A DNA stretch of 55,958 nt from Actinomycetota bacterium (lineage in GTDB: Bacteria > Actinomycetota > Geothermincolia > Geothermincolales > RBG-13-55-18): positions 1 through 55,958 of the forward strand of contig JABLXL010000043.1 in NCBI GenBank assembly GCA_013178005.1. Direction: 5' to 3'. Of this stretch, positions 35,328 through 43,766 are shown one piece after another. How positions within the stretch are numbered: position 1 is the stretch's first letter; each line of letters begins with the position of its first letter. The position numbers and the translations under genes are program-made. The notes beneath the pieces are model-generated. The model worked only from the letters and a program-made list of their open reading frames with translations, was not told the origin of the DNA and ran no database searches.

Positions 35328-36050
35328 TTGGGACTATTCGACCGTCCCCTGGAGGAGATACGGGCTTTCATAGACGGCAAGATAGCCTCGGGGGAGGCGA
35401 GGGTCCTTCCCTTCACGCATGTCCTGCCGCGCGCCGAATCCTCCCAGGTCATCCTGAGCGAGGACACCGGCCTGGAGTTGGGCAACCCCGGGACGGCCTC
35501 GCGATCCCTGCTGCTGTGGGACACGGAGGGCGGCGTGGCGGACGGCCGCATCGTGCTGGTGGGACCGGACTTCCGGGAGGCCTCTTCCCAAAGTCTGCCC
35601 TACGCCCAGGTGATCATAGCTGGGGGCGAATTCAGCGACGAGTACGACTGCTACCGCGACCTGCGCGACGCCACCTACAACCTCAGGCTGCGCGGCTTCA
35701 TGACCAGGGTTTTTCCCGGCAGACAATCGGTCTGGTGCCGCATCGGAAAGGAAGCCCTGGCGGCGGGTTTCAGCGCGCAGGTCCTGGGCAGCGCCCTCAT
35801 CCAGGCGATCAGGGAACTGCCCTTCGTGCACGCCGCCGAGGCGCTGCTGGTCACCTCTTCCCGGGAGGACATCCAGGAACTGGAATCCCCCGCGGACCAG
35901 GTCATGGATATCGTGGAAGCCCTCATCAAGATGTACGAGGAGATGAACTTCGACTGCGAGGAATGCGAGTACGTGGAGGTATGCGACAGCGTGGTGGAGC
36001 TGCGGCAGATCCGCGACCGCCTGCAGAGGGAACGTGGTGGCGATGAGTAG
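35328..36050 (+). CDS. unrecognised protein between activase and CooC-type genes
   Basis: This protein of about 240 residues I cannot name. It begins LFDRPLEEIRAFIDGKIASGE, has a central VIIAGGEFSDEYDCYRDL and a basic VFPGRQSVWCRIGKEAL. It ends with a likely metal site C-x2-C-x5-C (CEECEYVEVC) before a charged helix. It may be an accessory protein of a CO dehydrogenase/acetyl-CoA synthase-like or other metalloenzyme; that idea rests only on its place between an activase and a CooC-type ATPase. The start is TTG at 35328 after GGCGGAGGAGG. Confidence 0.6.
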   Translation: MGLFDRPLEEIRAFIDGKIASGEARVLPFTHVLPRAESSQVILSEDTGLELGNPGTASRSLLLWDTEGGVADGRIVLVGPDFREASSQSLPYAQVIIAGGEFSDEYDCYRDLRDATYNLRLRGFMTRVFPGRQSVWCRIGKEALAAGFSAQVLGSALIQAIRELPFVHAAEALLVTSSREDIQELESPADQVMDIVEALIKMYEEMNFDCEECEYVEVCDSVVELRQIRDRLQRERGGDE

Positions 36051-36251
36051 AAACCCGCAAGCTTTGCCACTCCGGGCTTCCGGGCTTGGCGGCGTGACAC
36101 CGCCGCTTCGGGCCGGAAGGATGGAGGCGCTGACCGCGGGCCGAGCGGGCGAAGGCCCGGGCTCGCGCCGGGTCGGTTGGGAGGGGACCACCGGGCGGAA
36201 CCGGCGGACCGCGCGACCCCGCCTCTTGATAGACATTGAGGTGGTGTGAAA

Positions 36252-37043
36252 ATGGGAGGTCACCATCACGGCGAAGGCAAGGCTCCCGAGGGCACGGTGC
36301 TCGCGGTGTGCGGCAAGGGCGGCGTGGGCAAGACCACGGTTTCGGCCCTCCTGGCCCGCCTCTTCTCCGTCCGAAAAAACGGGCGCGTGCTCCTGGTCGA
36401 CGCCGATCCTGCCGTGGGGCTGGGCATGGCCTTGAGCATCTTCCCGGAGCGCACCGTGAACGACATCCGCGAGGAGATAATCTCCGTGGTGAAGGAACGC
36501 GCCACGGACAGCCTGGACCTCGCCGCCTCCGTGGACTACAAGCTCATGCAGGCGGTGCACCAGGACGGCGGGATGGGATTCCTTTCCGTGGGGCGTCCCG
36601 AGGACGAGGGCTGCTACTGCCAGCTCAACACCCTGTTGCGCGAGGCTATAGAGACCCTTTCCGCTCATTTCGAGCTCACCCTCATCGACGCCGAGGCGGG
36701 AGTCGAGCAGATAAACCGCAGGGTGATGCGCTCCGTCAGCCACCTGCTCCTGGTTTGCGACACCACGCCCAAGAGCCTCAACGTGGCGGAAACCATACGC
36801 AAGGTTGCTGAGGAGGCGGTGAACTACCGCAAGCTGGGGTTGCTGGTGAACCGAGCCAGGGGTGAGGGGGAAGCGCGCGCCCTGGCCGCGCGCAGCGACC
36901 TTCCCCTGCTCGGCTGGATACCCGAGGACGAAACGGTGAGGGAGTTCGACTCGAGCGCCAGGAGTTTCCTCGAGCTGCCTCCCTGCCAGGCCCTTCACGC
37001 CGTGGAGGAAGCGGTGCTCGAAGGAGGTTTTCTGGACATCTGA
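36252..37043 (+). CDS. CooC-type nickel-insertion/MinD-family ATPase
   Basis: This 263-residue P-loop ATPase of the SIMIBI/MinD class has the deviant Walker A CGKGGVGKTTVSALLAR and VDADPAVGLGMALSIF. A CooC-like Cys-x-Cys lies in EGCYCQLNTLLR near residue 121, followed by TLIDAEAGVEQINRRVM. The N-terminus is His-rich (MGGHHHGEG), which could hold metal ions. CooC inserts nickel into CO dehydrogenase; no dehydrogenase gene is visible here. ATG at 36252 is preferred, though GTG at 36246 is possible. The 200-bp gap upstream contains a GGCGG...CCGCC hairpin near 36090. Confidence 0.85.
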   Translation: MGGHHHGEGKAPEGTVLAVCGKGGVGKTTVSALLARLFSVRKNGRVLLVDADPAVGLGMALSIFPERTVNDIREEIISVVKERATDSLDLAASVDYKLMQAVHQDGGMGFLSVGRPEDEGCYCQLNTLLREAIETLSAHFELTLIDAEAGVEQINRRVMRSVSHLLLVCDTTPKSLNVAETIRKVAEEAVNYRKLGLLVNRARGEGEARALAARSDLPLLGWIPEDETVREFDSSARSFLELPPCQALHAVEEAVLEGGFLDI

Positions 37044-37316
37044 GCCGGGTGGGTACCACCAGTTAATGGAAATCCCCGCGACCTACAGAAAGGCCAAACA
37101 CCTCGTTACAGCGGCCACAGCCCGGTCGTATTTCTCATGAAGGCGTCGCCGCTCAGTGCCATCGTTCAAAGGTAAGAATATGCCCACCCAGCACGAGATC
37201 GCACGGCCATGCTTCATACAAAGCGTCATGGGTTTCGCCCGCGTGCCAATCCCTGAGGAGCTCGTGCTGAGATAGCAGGGTGCGAAAACGACCGGAGCAT
37301 GAACCACATGAGGGAG

Positions 37317-37407
37317 CCATGGCATATTATGGATTTACACACTTTTAGTTGCACTAACGAACCATGGCATACCATGTATTTGCGCGCCTTAATTGCACCA
37401 ATTGACC
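37317..37407. repeat. 45-bp degenerate tandem repeat in an AT-richer gap
   Basis: CCATGGCATATTATGGATTT and CCATGGCATACCATGTATTT start units at 37317 and 37362 that also share TTGCAC. They lie in the 500-bp gap after the CooC-type gene (37044-37551), which has no supported gene and lower GC than its surroundings. Confidence 0.6.
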
Positions 37408-37491
37408 CTGTGTCCAGCAAACCGGCGCGAGATCGCATCCTTATGGCATATGCCACCGGCCAGGATTCAGCGGCGACCGCACATCAACTGG

Positions 37492-37526
37492 AAAGGCCGG
37501 CCCCTTCCGGCAGGCGACCGGCCTTT
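37492..37526 (-). terminator. terminator-like hairpin after the acyl-CoA ligase gene
   Basis: AAAGGCCGG...CCGGCCTTT arms enclose a 17-nt loop and give TTT followed by CC on the minus strand, 25 bp past the stop codon. Confidence 0.55.
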
Positions 37527-37551
37527 AGGTTCGAAAGCTTCGGGTGGCGCT

Positions 37552-39390
37552 TCAGGCCTCGCTCATCTCCTTGATCTCCAATTCGCGCAGGTACTTCTTG
37601 TTGACCTTGAACACCTCGGTGAGGGGCATCTCGTCCAGGAAGGCCACGGAGCGGGGCACGGCATACTTGGCCACCTTACCTCTCAGGTACTCGAGGTATT
37701 CCTCCTCGCTGACCTTGCCCTTGTATTCCTCCTTAAGCTGCACGAACACCTTGATGCGCTCGCTTCCCTCGCGCTCCGGGTCCGGCACCCCGATGGTCGC
37801 GGCCATGGCGGTGGCGGGATGTTCGTAGAGGATGTCGTCGACCTCGCGTGTGTACACTTTGTAGCCGGAGACGATGGCCATGTCCTTGGTGCGGTCGACG
37901 ATGGAGAAGTAGCCGTTTTCGTCCATCTTCACCACGTCGCCGGTGTGCACGAAGCCCTCCTCGTCCAGCCCCCGGCCCGGCTCCGGCCAGTAGCCGAGCA
38001 TGCGCTGCGGCCCCTGCAGGAGCATCTCCCCGACTTTGCCGTCGCGGTAAAGCTCCTCGAAGGAGAGGGTCGCGCCGCTGTCCACCTCCACCACCTTAAC
38101 CACCGTGTCCGGAAGGGGGATGCCGATGGTGGCGCGCTTTTCCACCTGGCGCGCCTTCTTTCCCCCGCCCGCGAACCTGGTCATCAAGCCGATGATGGTG
38201 CTGAACATGCGCCCGTACCTCGCGGGACCCAGCAGCTTGGCCTGAGCCCGCATAAAGGCGACGTTGAACCGGTTGAAGAGCAGCTTGTTCATGAGGGGTA
38301 CCCTTTCGCGGCCACCCATGATGCGGATGTTGGTGGAGACGTTGAAGTGGGTCACGGGAGACAGCTCGGAAAGACCGTAGCCCTCGGAGACGAAGCCACC
38401 GCTGGTCTTCTCGAACTCCTCCTGCACGTTGGGGGGCAGGGCCGCTGAGCCCGAGATGCCGATTATATGGGTGCCCTTCAGGTCCTCGCTCAGAAGCTTC
38501 ATGAACTGGGTGGGCACGCCGAACTGAAGCACGGGGTGGTATTTCTTCACCATCTCCACCATGGCCCTGGTGTCCCGGGGATCGGGGACGATGAGCATGT
38601 TGGCGCGCAACCCCCCGATCATGGTGTGCATCATGCAGTGGCCGTAACTGTGGAAGAAAGGCAAACCCATGATCACGGAGACGTTGCCCTCCAGGATCTT
38701 GGTCACCGGTCCGAAGATGGCGATGTTCTGCAGGGCGTTGGCCACGATGTTGCGGTGGGTGAGCATGCATCCCTTGGGGAGCCCCGTGGTGCCCCCGGTA
38801 AAAAGCAGCGTCTCCAGGTCGCGCGCCGGCTCGAAGCCGATAACGGGAGGCAAGGGCTTGGCCTGATCTATCACCTCAACAAGCCGTAGCGCGCCGGCAG
38901 CGCCGCCCTGCTTCCCGGGATGGGAGGAATAGTCTTCCAGGGTGGTCAGGATGACGTTGGGGGCGCCCATGAACCCGCGCAGGTGCTCGGCCAGGGCCAT
39001 GTGCTCGTCCAGGCAGATAAGGGCCTTGGGCGAGCTCTCCGTGAACTTGTGCGCCAGGGTGTCCTCCGCCTCCAGGAAACTGCAGGGGACATGCACCGCC
39101 CCGGCCTTGGATATCCCGGCGTCCGCCACCACGAATTGAATGGAGGTGGGCAGGAGCGTCGCCACCCGGTCGCCTTTCTCCACCCCCATGGCGGCCAGCG
39201 CGTTGGCCAGGCGGTCGGCGTGCTCCTTCACCTCCGCGTAACTCATCTCCAGGCCAAGCTGCACGCAACCCAGGCGCGGACAGCGCTCCGCCGCCTGGTC
39301 CAGGAAGAAATGCGTGGGCTCGTCCGGATAGGGCTCCAGGGTTTCAGGGACGCCGAAAAGCCTGTACTCCTTGAACCACGGATACTCCAT
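37552..39390 (-). CDS. fadD: long-chain fatty acid-CoA ligase (AMP-binding)
   Basis: This 612-residue ANL-superfamily enzyme has the P-loop LLFTGGTTGLPKGCMLTHRN, GYGLSELSPVTH as the adenine motif, and VHTGDVVKMDENGYFSIVDRTKD with a later GYKVYTREVDDIL hinge segment. The C-terminal lysine region is GKVAKYAVPRSVAFLDEMP. It activates fatty acids to acyl-CoA and would feed the beta-oxidation genes elsewhere in the window. AGAAGGCG precedes the ATG. A TATAAT lies upstream at 39467. The chain-length preference is not known. Confidence 0.88.
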   Translation of the reverse strand: MEYPWFKEYRLFGVPETLEPYPDEPTHFFLDQAAERCPRLGCVQLGLEMSYAEVKEHADRLANALAAMGVEKGDRVATLLPTSIQFVVADAGISKAGAVHVPCSFLEAEDTLAHKFTESSPKALICLDEHMALAEHLRGFMGAPNVILTTLEDYSSHPGKQGGAAGALRLVEVIDQAKPLPPVIGFEPARDLETLLFTGGTTGLPKGCMLTHRNIVANALQNIAIFGPVTKILEGNVSVIMGLPFFHSYGHCMMHTMIGGLRANMLIVPDPRDTRAMVEMVKKYHPVLQFGVPTQFMKLLSEDLKGTHIIGISGSAALPPNVQEEFEKTSGGFVSEGYGLSELSPVTHFNVSTNIRIMGGRERVPLMNKLLFNRFNVAFMRAQAKLLGPARYGRMFSTIIGLMTRFAGGGKKARQVEKRATIGIPLPDTVVKVVEVDSGATLSFEELYRDGKVGEMLLQGPQRMLGYWPEPGRGLDEEGFVHTGDVVKMDENGYFSIVDRTKDMAIVSGYKVYTREVDDILYEHPATAMAATIGVPDPEREGSERIKVFVQLKEEYKGKVSEEEYLEYLRGKVAKYAVPRSVAFLDEMPLTEVFKVNKKYLRELEIKEMSEA

Positions 39391-39466
39391 CGCCTTCTAC
39401 CCCTTTCTCGCCTCGCACTCTCGCCATGCCGAAGGTCGTGACACGGTAACGCTTTTCCACCTTGAT

Positions 39467-39472
39467 ATTATA
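39467..39472 (-). promoter_or_regulatory. -10 element of the acyl-CoA ligase gene
   Basis: TATAAT on the minus strand lies 77 bp before the start codon. No convincing -35 hexamer is seen. Confidence 0.35.
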
Positions 39473-39575
39473 CGAATCTTGCCATGACGTTCGTTTCTTC
39501 ACGCCATTGGCCGCGCGGGTGCGGTTGCCCGTCCAGGACTCCTTTCCCGAATGGTTTTACGGCAGTCCCTTGGCG

Positions 39576-39707
39576 TTGCGGACGGCCGCGTCGGTTTATC
39601 TGCCCTGCAGCGCCGCAACAGGCACCGATTTCCCCATCATCTTTTCAATCGCTTGGTTGCGGACGGCCGGGGCGGGTTATCGGCCCTGCGACGGTCGACC
39701 GAATCGC
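39576..39707. repeat. degenerate ~50-bp repeat, period 81
   Basis: TTGCGGACGGCCGCG...TTTATCTGCCCTGC at 39576 recurs as TTGCGGACGGCCGGG...TTATCGGCCCTGC at 39657. It is part of a 718-bp gap (39391-40108). The gap otherwise has only a GC-rich AAGGCCGGCCC/GGGCCGGCCCTT hairpin near 40036-40079, just past the next gene's stop, which may act as a terminator but lacks a T-tract. Confidence 0.5.
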
Positions 39708-40108
39708 CCCCTTTTCGCCCTATCCCTTCCCTCGAATGCCTGCCCACCGCTCCGTGCCGCCCCTGCATCCGCGCCGCAGCCGCGCCAGGCCCTTCCATCG
39801 GAACTGACACGTCATTACTATATCCCCATGTTACCGCACAGTCAATGAACATCTATTCATCCGGCGTTCATTATCCCTCGCCTTGCGGGCCTGTTCCGTC
39901 GGGTTCCGGAGAAGACCTGGCGCGTTTCTGGGAAGCGGCGCGTATGCAGGAAGAGACAAGCGCGCCCGTCACGCCCACACCATCCACGGACAGGCGCTTG
40001 CAGATAACAAGGTGGCCTTCAGGTCGGGAAAGGCGAAGGCCGGCCCTCAAGCCGGATACGAAGAGGGGGCCGGCCCTTATGCCTATGCCTGTGCTTATAC
40101 GGAAATCT

Positions 40109-40627
40109 CTACAGGTTGCTTTTTCCGGCCATGCGACCGATAGAGATCTTGACCTTGCCTTCTTCCTCCGAGACGGTGACCACCGTGAACGACTCCTCGT
40201 TCGCGTTGATCATCCAGGTGGCCTCCTTGGAGGTGGTGTCCTCGTACATGGGGGCGCCCAGCTTGCCGGTGTAGAAATCCACTACCTTGGCATAGCTGTC
40301 CTCGGTCACGAACTCCGCCCCTGCCGTGGTGAACTCCCCCTCTTCCCCGGTTGCGGTGGCGGTTCCGCCGCTACCCTCCACGTACTCTGCGTCGGGATAG
40401 ACGGGGGCGCCCAGCTCGGCCTCGCTGGGAGCTCCCTCGGAACCCTCGTAGGTCACCTTGCCCTCTTCGGTCTCGTAGGTGACCCTTCCGTCCTTCTCCT
40501 CGACCTGGACCTCGCCTTCGGGCGTCTTGATGGTGGTTTCCTCCGTCTTGCTTCCCCCGCATCCCACGGCTATCACCAGGGTCGCCACCAGGGTCACCAG
40601 AAGAAGCATCGCAAGCAATTTCCTCAA
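40109..40627 (-). CDS. lipoprotein with acidic beta-rich domain
   Basis: This 172-residue protein has a signal peptide MRKLLAMLLLVTLVATLVI and lipobox AVGC near residue 23. The next part is acidic and repetitive (TPEGEVQVEEKDGRVTYETE), then APVYPDAEYVEG and a domain with SYAKVVDFYTGKLGAPMYED and TVVTVSEEEGKVKISIGR. The last part resembles small secreted domains that pair a helix with a sheet. The function is unknown and the location is presumably the outer face of the membrane. Confidence 0.7.
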   Translation of the reverse strand: MRKLLAMLLLVTLVATLVIAVGCGGSKTEETTIKTPEGEVQVEEKDGRVTYETEEGKVTYEGSEGAPSEAELGAPVYPDAEYVEGSGGTATATGEEGEFTTAGAEFVTEDSYAKVVDFYTGKLGAPMYEDTTSKEATWMINANEESFTVVTVSEEEGKVKISIGRMAGKSNL

Positions 40628-40947
40628 CGTCCTACCTCCTTTGCGCAGTCACCTCGCCCAAGCCTTTCCTTAAGAATCTTTCATCGTAAGCAATCTCCTA
40701 TGCCTAGCATGAAGGATATTCCCACGAAAGTCCACCCTCGGCCTCAATTCTGTGTCCTCCTCCGCCCTCAATCGTTATCCCGCATTTAATGGGCGTTTAA
40801 GCGGGGCGGGATGACGGATACATGAGGATTTCTGGTTTGTCCATAGCCATATCTCGTGTTGCGATATCCATAGGGCAAAACAATTTTGACACGTCAAGGC
40901 AAAGGCCCCCCCGCGCAACCCGACCGAAATGCATACCGACCATAAGA

Positions 40948-40969
40948 AAAAGGGCTTGAAAGCCCTTTA
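40948..40969 (-). terminator. terminator of the tRNA-Ala transcript
   Basis: AAAGGGCTTTCAAGCCCTTT, followed by TTCTTATG on the minus strand, lies five bases after the tRNA 3' end. 40628-40947 holds nothing else that I recognise. Confidence 0.8.
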
Positions 40970-40973
40970 TTGT

Positions 40974-41048
40974 TGGTGGAGCCGACGGGACTTGAACCCG
41001 TGACCTCTACCATGCCAAGGTAGCGCGCTCCCACTGCGCCACGGCCCC
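40974..41048 (-). tRNA. tRNA-Ala (GGC)
   Basis: The minus strand folds as a standard cloverleaf. The acceptor is GGGGCCG paired with CGGCTCC (one G-U). The anticodon stem CTACC/GGTAG encloses TTGGCAT, giving anticodon GGC. The T-arm has GGGTTCAAGTCCC-type sequence, and an encoded ACCA end is present. The upstream 41049-41387 shows no feature. Confidence 0.95.
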
Positions 41049-41387
41049 TCATGCACACCTTATGAAGTATAAGGACTGGGGGGAACCCCGTCAACGAATG
41101 GCCTTTCATGTAGAATTCTCTTCAACGCAACGGGCGAACCGAGTGACTGTAAACGGTATCATGGTCCAAAATAGAACTTGCGGCAGGCCGCCCATTTTCC
41201 ATCTCCATCCAGTTCGATTTCCGGGACAACATGATAGTCTCTGGCCACTTTGAGCCCTGAAAGTGTCCGATAGGGATTCACAGCACCCGGTTTCGGCCGT
41301 GTCCTTTCATAAACGCAGCCGGCGTCCTGAATCCTGAAGAATCCAGCCCCTCCTGCAACGGGAGAGAAGCGCGGTCGTCCCGGTGAC

Positions 41388-41768
41388 TCAACTGGAGGTC
41401 GCGGCCTTGCTGTCCTCCTCTCCCCATTGCACCAGGGGCGCGTCCTTCCACAGCCTCTCTATCTCGTAATAGGCGCGTTCCTCCTCCCGGAAGATATGCA
41501 CCACCACGTCGACGTAATCGAGAAGGACCCACCTGCGATGGCGCTCCCCCTCGCGCCTGGCCGGCTTGCGCCCCATGGCGGCGAGCCTCTCCTCCACCGC
41601 CTCGCGGATGCTCCCCACCTGCCGGTCGGTTCTTCCGCTGCAGATCACGAAATAATCGGTGAGGACCATCACCTCCCGCATGTCCATGACCAGGATGTCC
41701 TCGGCTTTCTTGTCGGATGCGGCCCTTGCCGCCGCGATCGCGAGCTCCCTGTTTTCTTCCGCGGTTAT
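41388..41768 (-). CDS. rsfS: ribosome silencing factor RsfS (Iojap/YbeB)
   Basis: RsfS binds L14 and blocks subunit joining during starvation. The conserved core is present: MVLTDYFVICSGRTDRQVGS, then RWVLLDYVDVVVHIF and YYEIERLW. The first ATG in frame (41687) would delete the conserved N-terminal helices. The sequence before it reads TAEENRELAIAAARAASDKK, matching RsfS N-termini, and begins at an ATA codon at 41768 directly after AAGGAGGTGC. No ATG, GTG or TTG occurs in frame between that point and an upstream TGA. The start is therefore given as ATA, with 41687 as the conservative alternative. Confidence 0.88.
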   Translation of the reverse strand: MTAEENRELAIAAARAASDKKAEDILVMDMREVMVLTDYFVICSGRTDRQVGSIREAVEERLAAMGRKPARREGERHRRWVLLDYVDVVVHIFREEERAYYEIERLWKDAPLVQWGEEDSKAATSS

Positions 41769-41858
41769 GCACCTCCTTCGCGTCGGCCTCGAACTCGCCT
41801 TAGCCCTTCAGGCTCTCTCCACCTCAAGCTTACCATACCTCGTCACCGTCTCCAGGCC

Positions 41859-43139
41859 TTAAGGCGTCGCCATGTCTCTCCCCGCGATGAGTACGATCTC
41901 CGGCCCGGATCCCGCCTCGAACCTGACCTCCTTCACGGTGAGCAGGACTCCGAGGTAACGCGCGTATGCAGCGACCCTCTTCGCCTGGTCGCGATAGATT
42001 ATCATGCTCTCCTCGTGGGTGAAATCGTTGATCTCTTCCCCTTCCACCGTCACCTTGGCGTTGCCACCCGTGCCGGCCAGGGGAACCCCCAGGGCGGCGA
42101 GCCGCTCGCCCACCTTCTTCCCTAAATCGGGCACGCCGCACCCGTTCAATACCTCCACCCGCGGGACCGCACGGACCACCAGGTCCCCGTCGCCGAGCTC
42201 AAGGAAGGCCTGGAGCATGGAGGACAGGTAATCGCGGTCCCCCTCCCTCGAGCCGGTGGACGGGACCATCTCCAGGCCCTCCGACTCCGGCGTGTAGCCC
42301 CCGGGCATGAGCCCCTCCGCCTCCCCGACCTTTTCCGCCCTGAACTCCTCCAGGTACCGCCGCGCGCGCTCGCCGCGCAGCGCGTAACCCTCCCGGCGGT
42401 CCAACTCGTCCGTGCCTAAAAGCCACATGAACAGGCGATCGGCGTCCCTCACCTCTTGCCCCCGGACCAGGAAATTCGTCTCCCCGTTCAGGGGGTTCAC
42501 CAGCACCGTGTCCTCCTCCATGACCACGGGAACCGGCGCCATCTCCTGGAACATTCTCACCGCCTCCCAGAACTCCACCGCCACCAGGTAGTCCACTTCC
42601 TCACCCGCCAGGTTGGAGACCGTGCTGACCAGGAGATCTCGGCCCTTCTCCTCGCGCAGCGCGCGGCGCAGGTCGGTAGCCTGCCCGGCGGCGTTGAAGG
42701 CGACGGAATCCTCGGGAACTATATACACCTCGCCTTCGCCCGTGGGCGTGGAATAGGTGAAAAGGGCCAGGCCCAGAACGGTAGGTCCTTCCTCCCCGCT
42801 TGCGCTGTCCGCGTAAAGCGCGGTGAGCACCGAGACGTCCCCGTCCATCCGCCGCCCGGTCTTGGGATTGGTCAGGAAGAGGTATCCGGGCTCGCCGGGG
42901 TTTTCCGCTTCCGAGGACGGAGAAAATAGTTCGCCTAGCTTTGAACCCGCCACCCGAGCCAGGTTGATGTAGGGGATATCCAGGGCCGCCCCCAGGGCGA
43001 GGACCAGTCCTGCCGCCAGGGTTACGCAGATGATGGCGCGGCGCTTCCTTTTCGCTTCCGCGTCCCGCCGCTTCCTGACCCGCGAAGGCTTGACCTTCAC
43101 CCCGGGATCGGGCGTCTCCGGTTCCCTTTCCTTTCTCAA
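41859..43139 (-). CDS. LytR-CpsA-Psr-type cell wall protein with LytR_C domain
   Basis: This 426-residue membrane-anchored protein has a basic cytoplasmic N-terminus (RVRKRRDAEAKRKRR), one transmembrane helix (AIICVTLAAGLVLALGAALDI) and an LCP-like region (VEFWEAVRMFQEMAPVPVVM). A C-terminal LytR_C domain has VEVLNGCGVPDLGKKVGERL. Canonical LCP Arg/Asp motifs are weak, so it may be a divergent member. It overlaps nadD by 4 bp, an operon arrangement seen in many Actinomycetota. LCP proteins attach wall polymers to peptidoglycan; whether this one is active is unclear. Confidence 0.75.
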   Translation of the reverse strand: MRKEREPETPDPGVKVKPSRVRKRRDAEAKRKRRAIICVTLAAGLVLALGAALDIPYINLARVAGSKLGELFSPSSEAENPGEPGYLFLTNPKTGRRMDGDVSVLTALYADSASGEEGPTVLGLALFTYSTPTGEGEVYIVPEDSVAFNAAGQATDLRRALREEKGRDLLVSTVSNLAGEEVDYLVAVEFWEAVRMFQEMAPVPVVMEEDTVLVNPLNGETNFLVRGQEVRDADRLFMWLLGTDELDRREGYALRGERARRYLEEFRAEKVGEAEGLMPGGYTPESEGLEMVPSTGSREGDRDYLSSMLQAFLELGDGDLVVRAVPRVEVLNGCGVPDLGKKVGERLAALGVPLAGTGGNAKVTVEGEEINDFTHEESMIIYRDQAKRVAAYARYLGVLLTVKEVRFEAGSGPEIVLIAGRDMATP

Positions 43140-43765
43140 CGATAGAACCCGTTCTTCTCGATGAACTCCTTGACCCCTTGCGGCACCAGGTAGGTGATGG
43201 GCCTTCCCTCCCTGACCCTCCGGCGGATGTCGGTAGAGGATATGGCGAGGGCGGGGATCTCCATCACCAGCACCCGCGGGCTTTCGGCGTGTCTCGCCTT
43301 CTCCTCCTCCGGCAGGGATTCCTCCAGCCTCTTAAGGTCGTACCCCGGGCGCGTGGCGGCGATAAACAACGCTTCCCGGAGCAGCTTTTCCGGTTCCTTC
43401 CAGGTGAGGATCTCAAGGATCGCATCGGCTCCGGTGATGAAATAGATCTCGGTGTTTGGTCCGTAGAGGCGCCGCAGCTCCCTCACCGTGTCGATGGTGT
43501 AGGATGGCCCCGGCCGCTCGAGCTCCAACCGCGATACCCGGAAGCACGGGTTGGTGGCGGTGGCGATGACCGCCATGATGTAACGGCTCTCGGGATCCAG
43601 GCTTTCGCGGTCTTCCTTGTGCGGGGGATGGGCGCTGGGGACAAACAGCACCTCGTCGAGCCCGAACTGGTGCAGCGCCTCCTCCGCCGTCACCAGGTGG
43701 CCGGTGTGTATGGGGTCGAAGGTGCCCCCCATCACCCCGACGCGCTTGATCCTCAGCCTTCCCAT
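43136..43765 (-). CDS. nadD: nicotinate-nucleotide adenylyltransferase
   Basis: This 209-residue NadD makes deamido-NAD from nicotinate mononucleotide and ATP. The nucleotidyl-transferase motif VMGGTFDPIHTGHLVTAEEA is at the N-terminus, FVPSAHPPHK marks the substrate loop, and SSTDIRRRVREG is the C-terminal ISSTxIR motif. It lies in the proA-nadD-LCP-rsfS order common in Gram-positive genomes. The stop overlaps the LCP gene start. Confidence 0.95.
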   Translation of the reverse strand: MGRLRIKRVGVMGGTFDPIHTGHLVTAEEALHQFGLDEVLFVPSAHPPHKEDRESLDPESRYIMAVIATATNPCFRVSRLELERPGPSYTIDTVRELRRLYGPNTEIYFITGADAILEILTWKEPEKLLREALFIAATRPGYDLKRLEESLPEEEKARHAESPRVLVMEIPALAISSTDIRRRVREGRPITYLVPQGVKEFIEKNGFYR

Positions 43766-43766
43766 C

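Noticed and set aside
35334-36998. Minus-strand open frame of 554 residues
   Set aside because: It covers the unknown Cys-motif protein and the CooC-type gene on the other strand; CooC motifs are unambiguous, so the frame is a shadow.
40036-40079. GC-rich AAGGCCGGCCC/GGGCCGGCCCTT hairpin as an intrinsic terminator
   Set aside because: It is positioned just past a stop codon but has no T-tract, so it is mentioned only within the gap description.
41278-41772. 164-residue minus-strand frame with GTG start over rsfS
   Set aside because: It uses a better start codon than rsfS but its translation is Gly/Arg/His-rich and lacks RsfS motifs, which are intact in the neighbouring frame.
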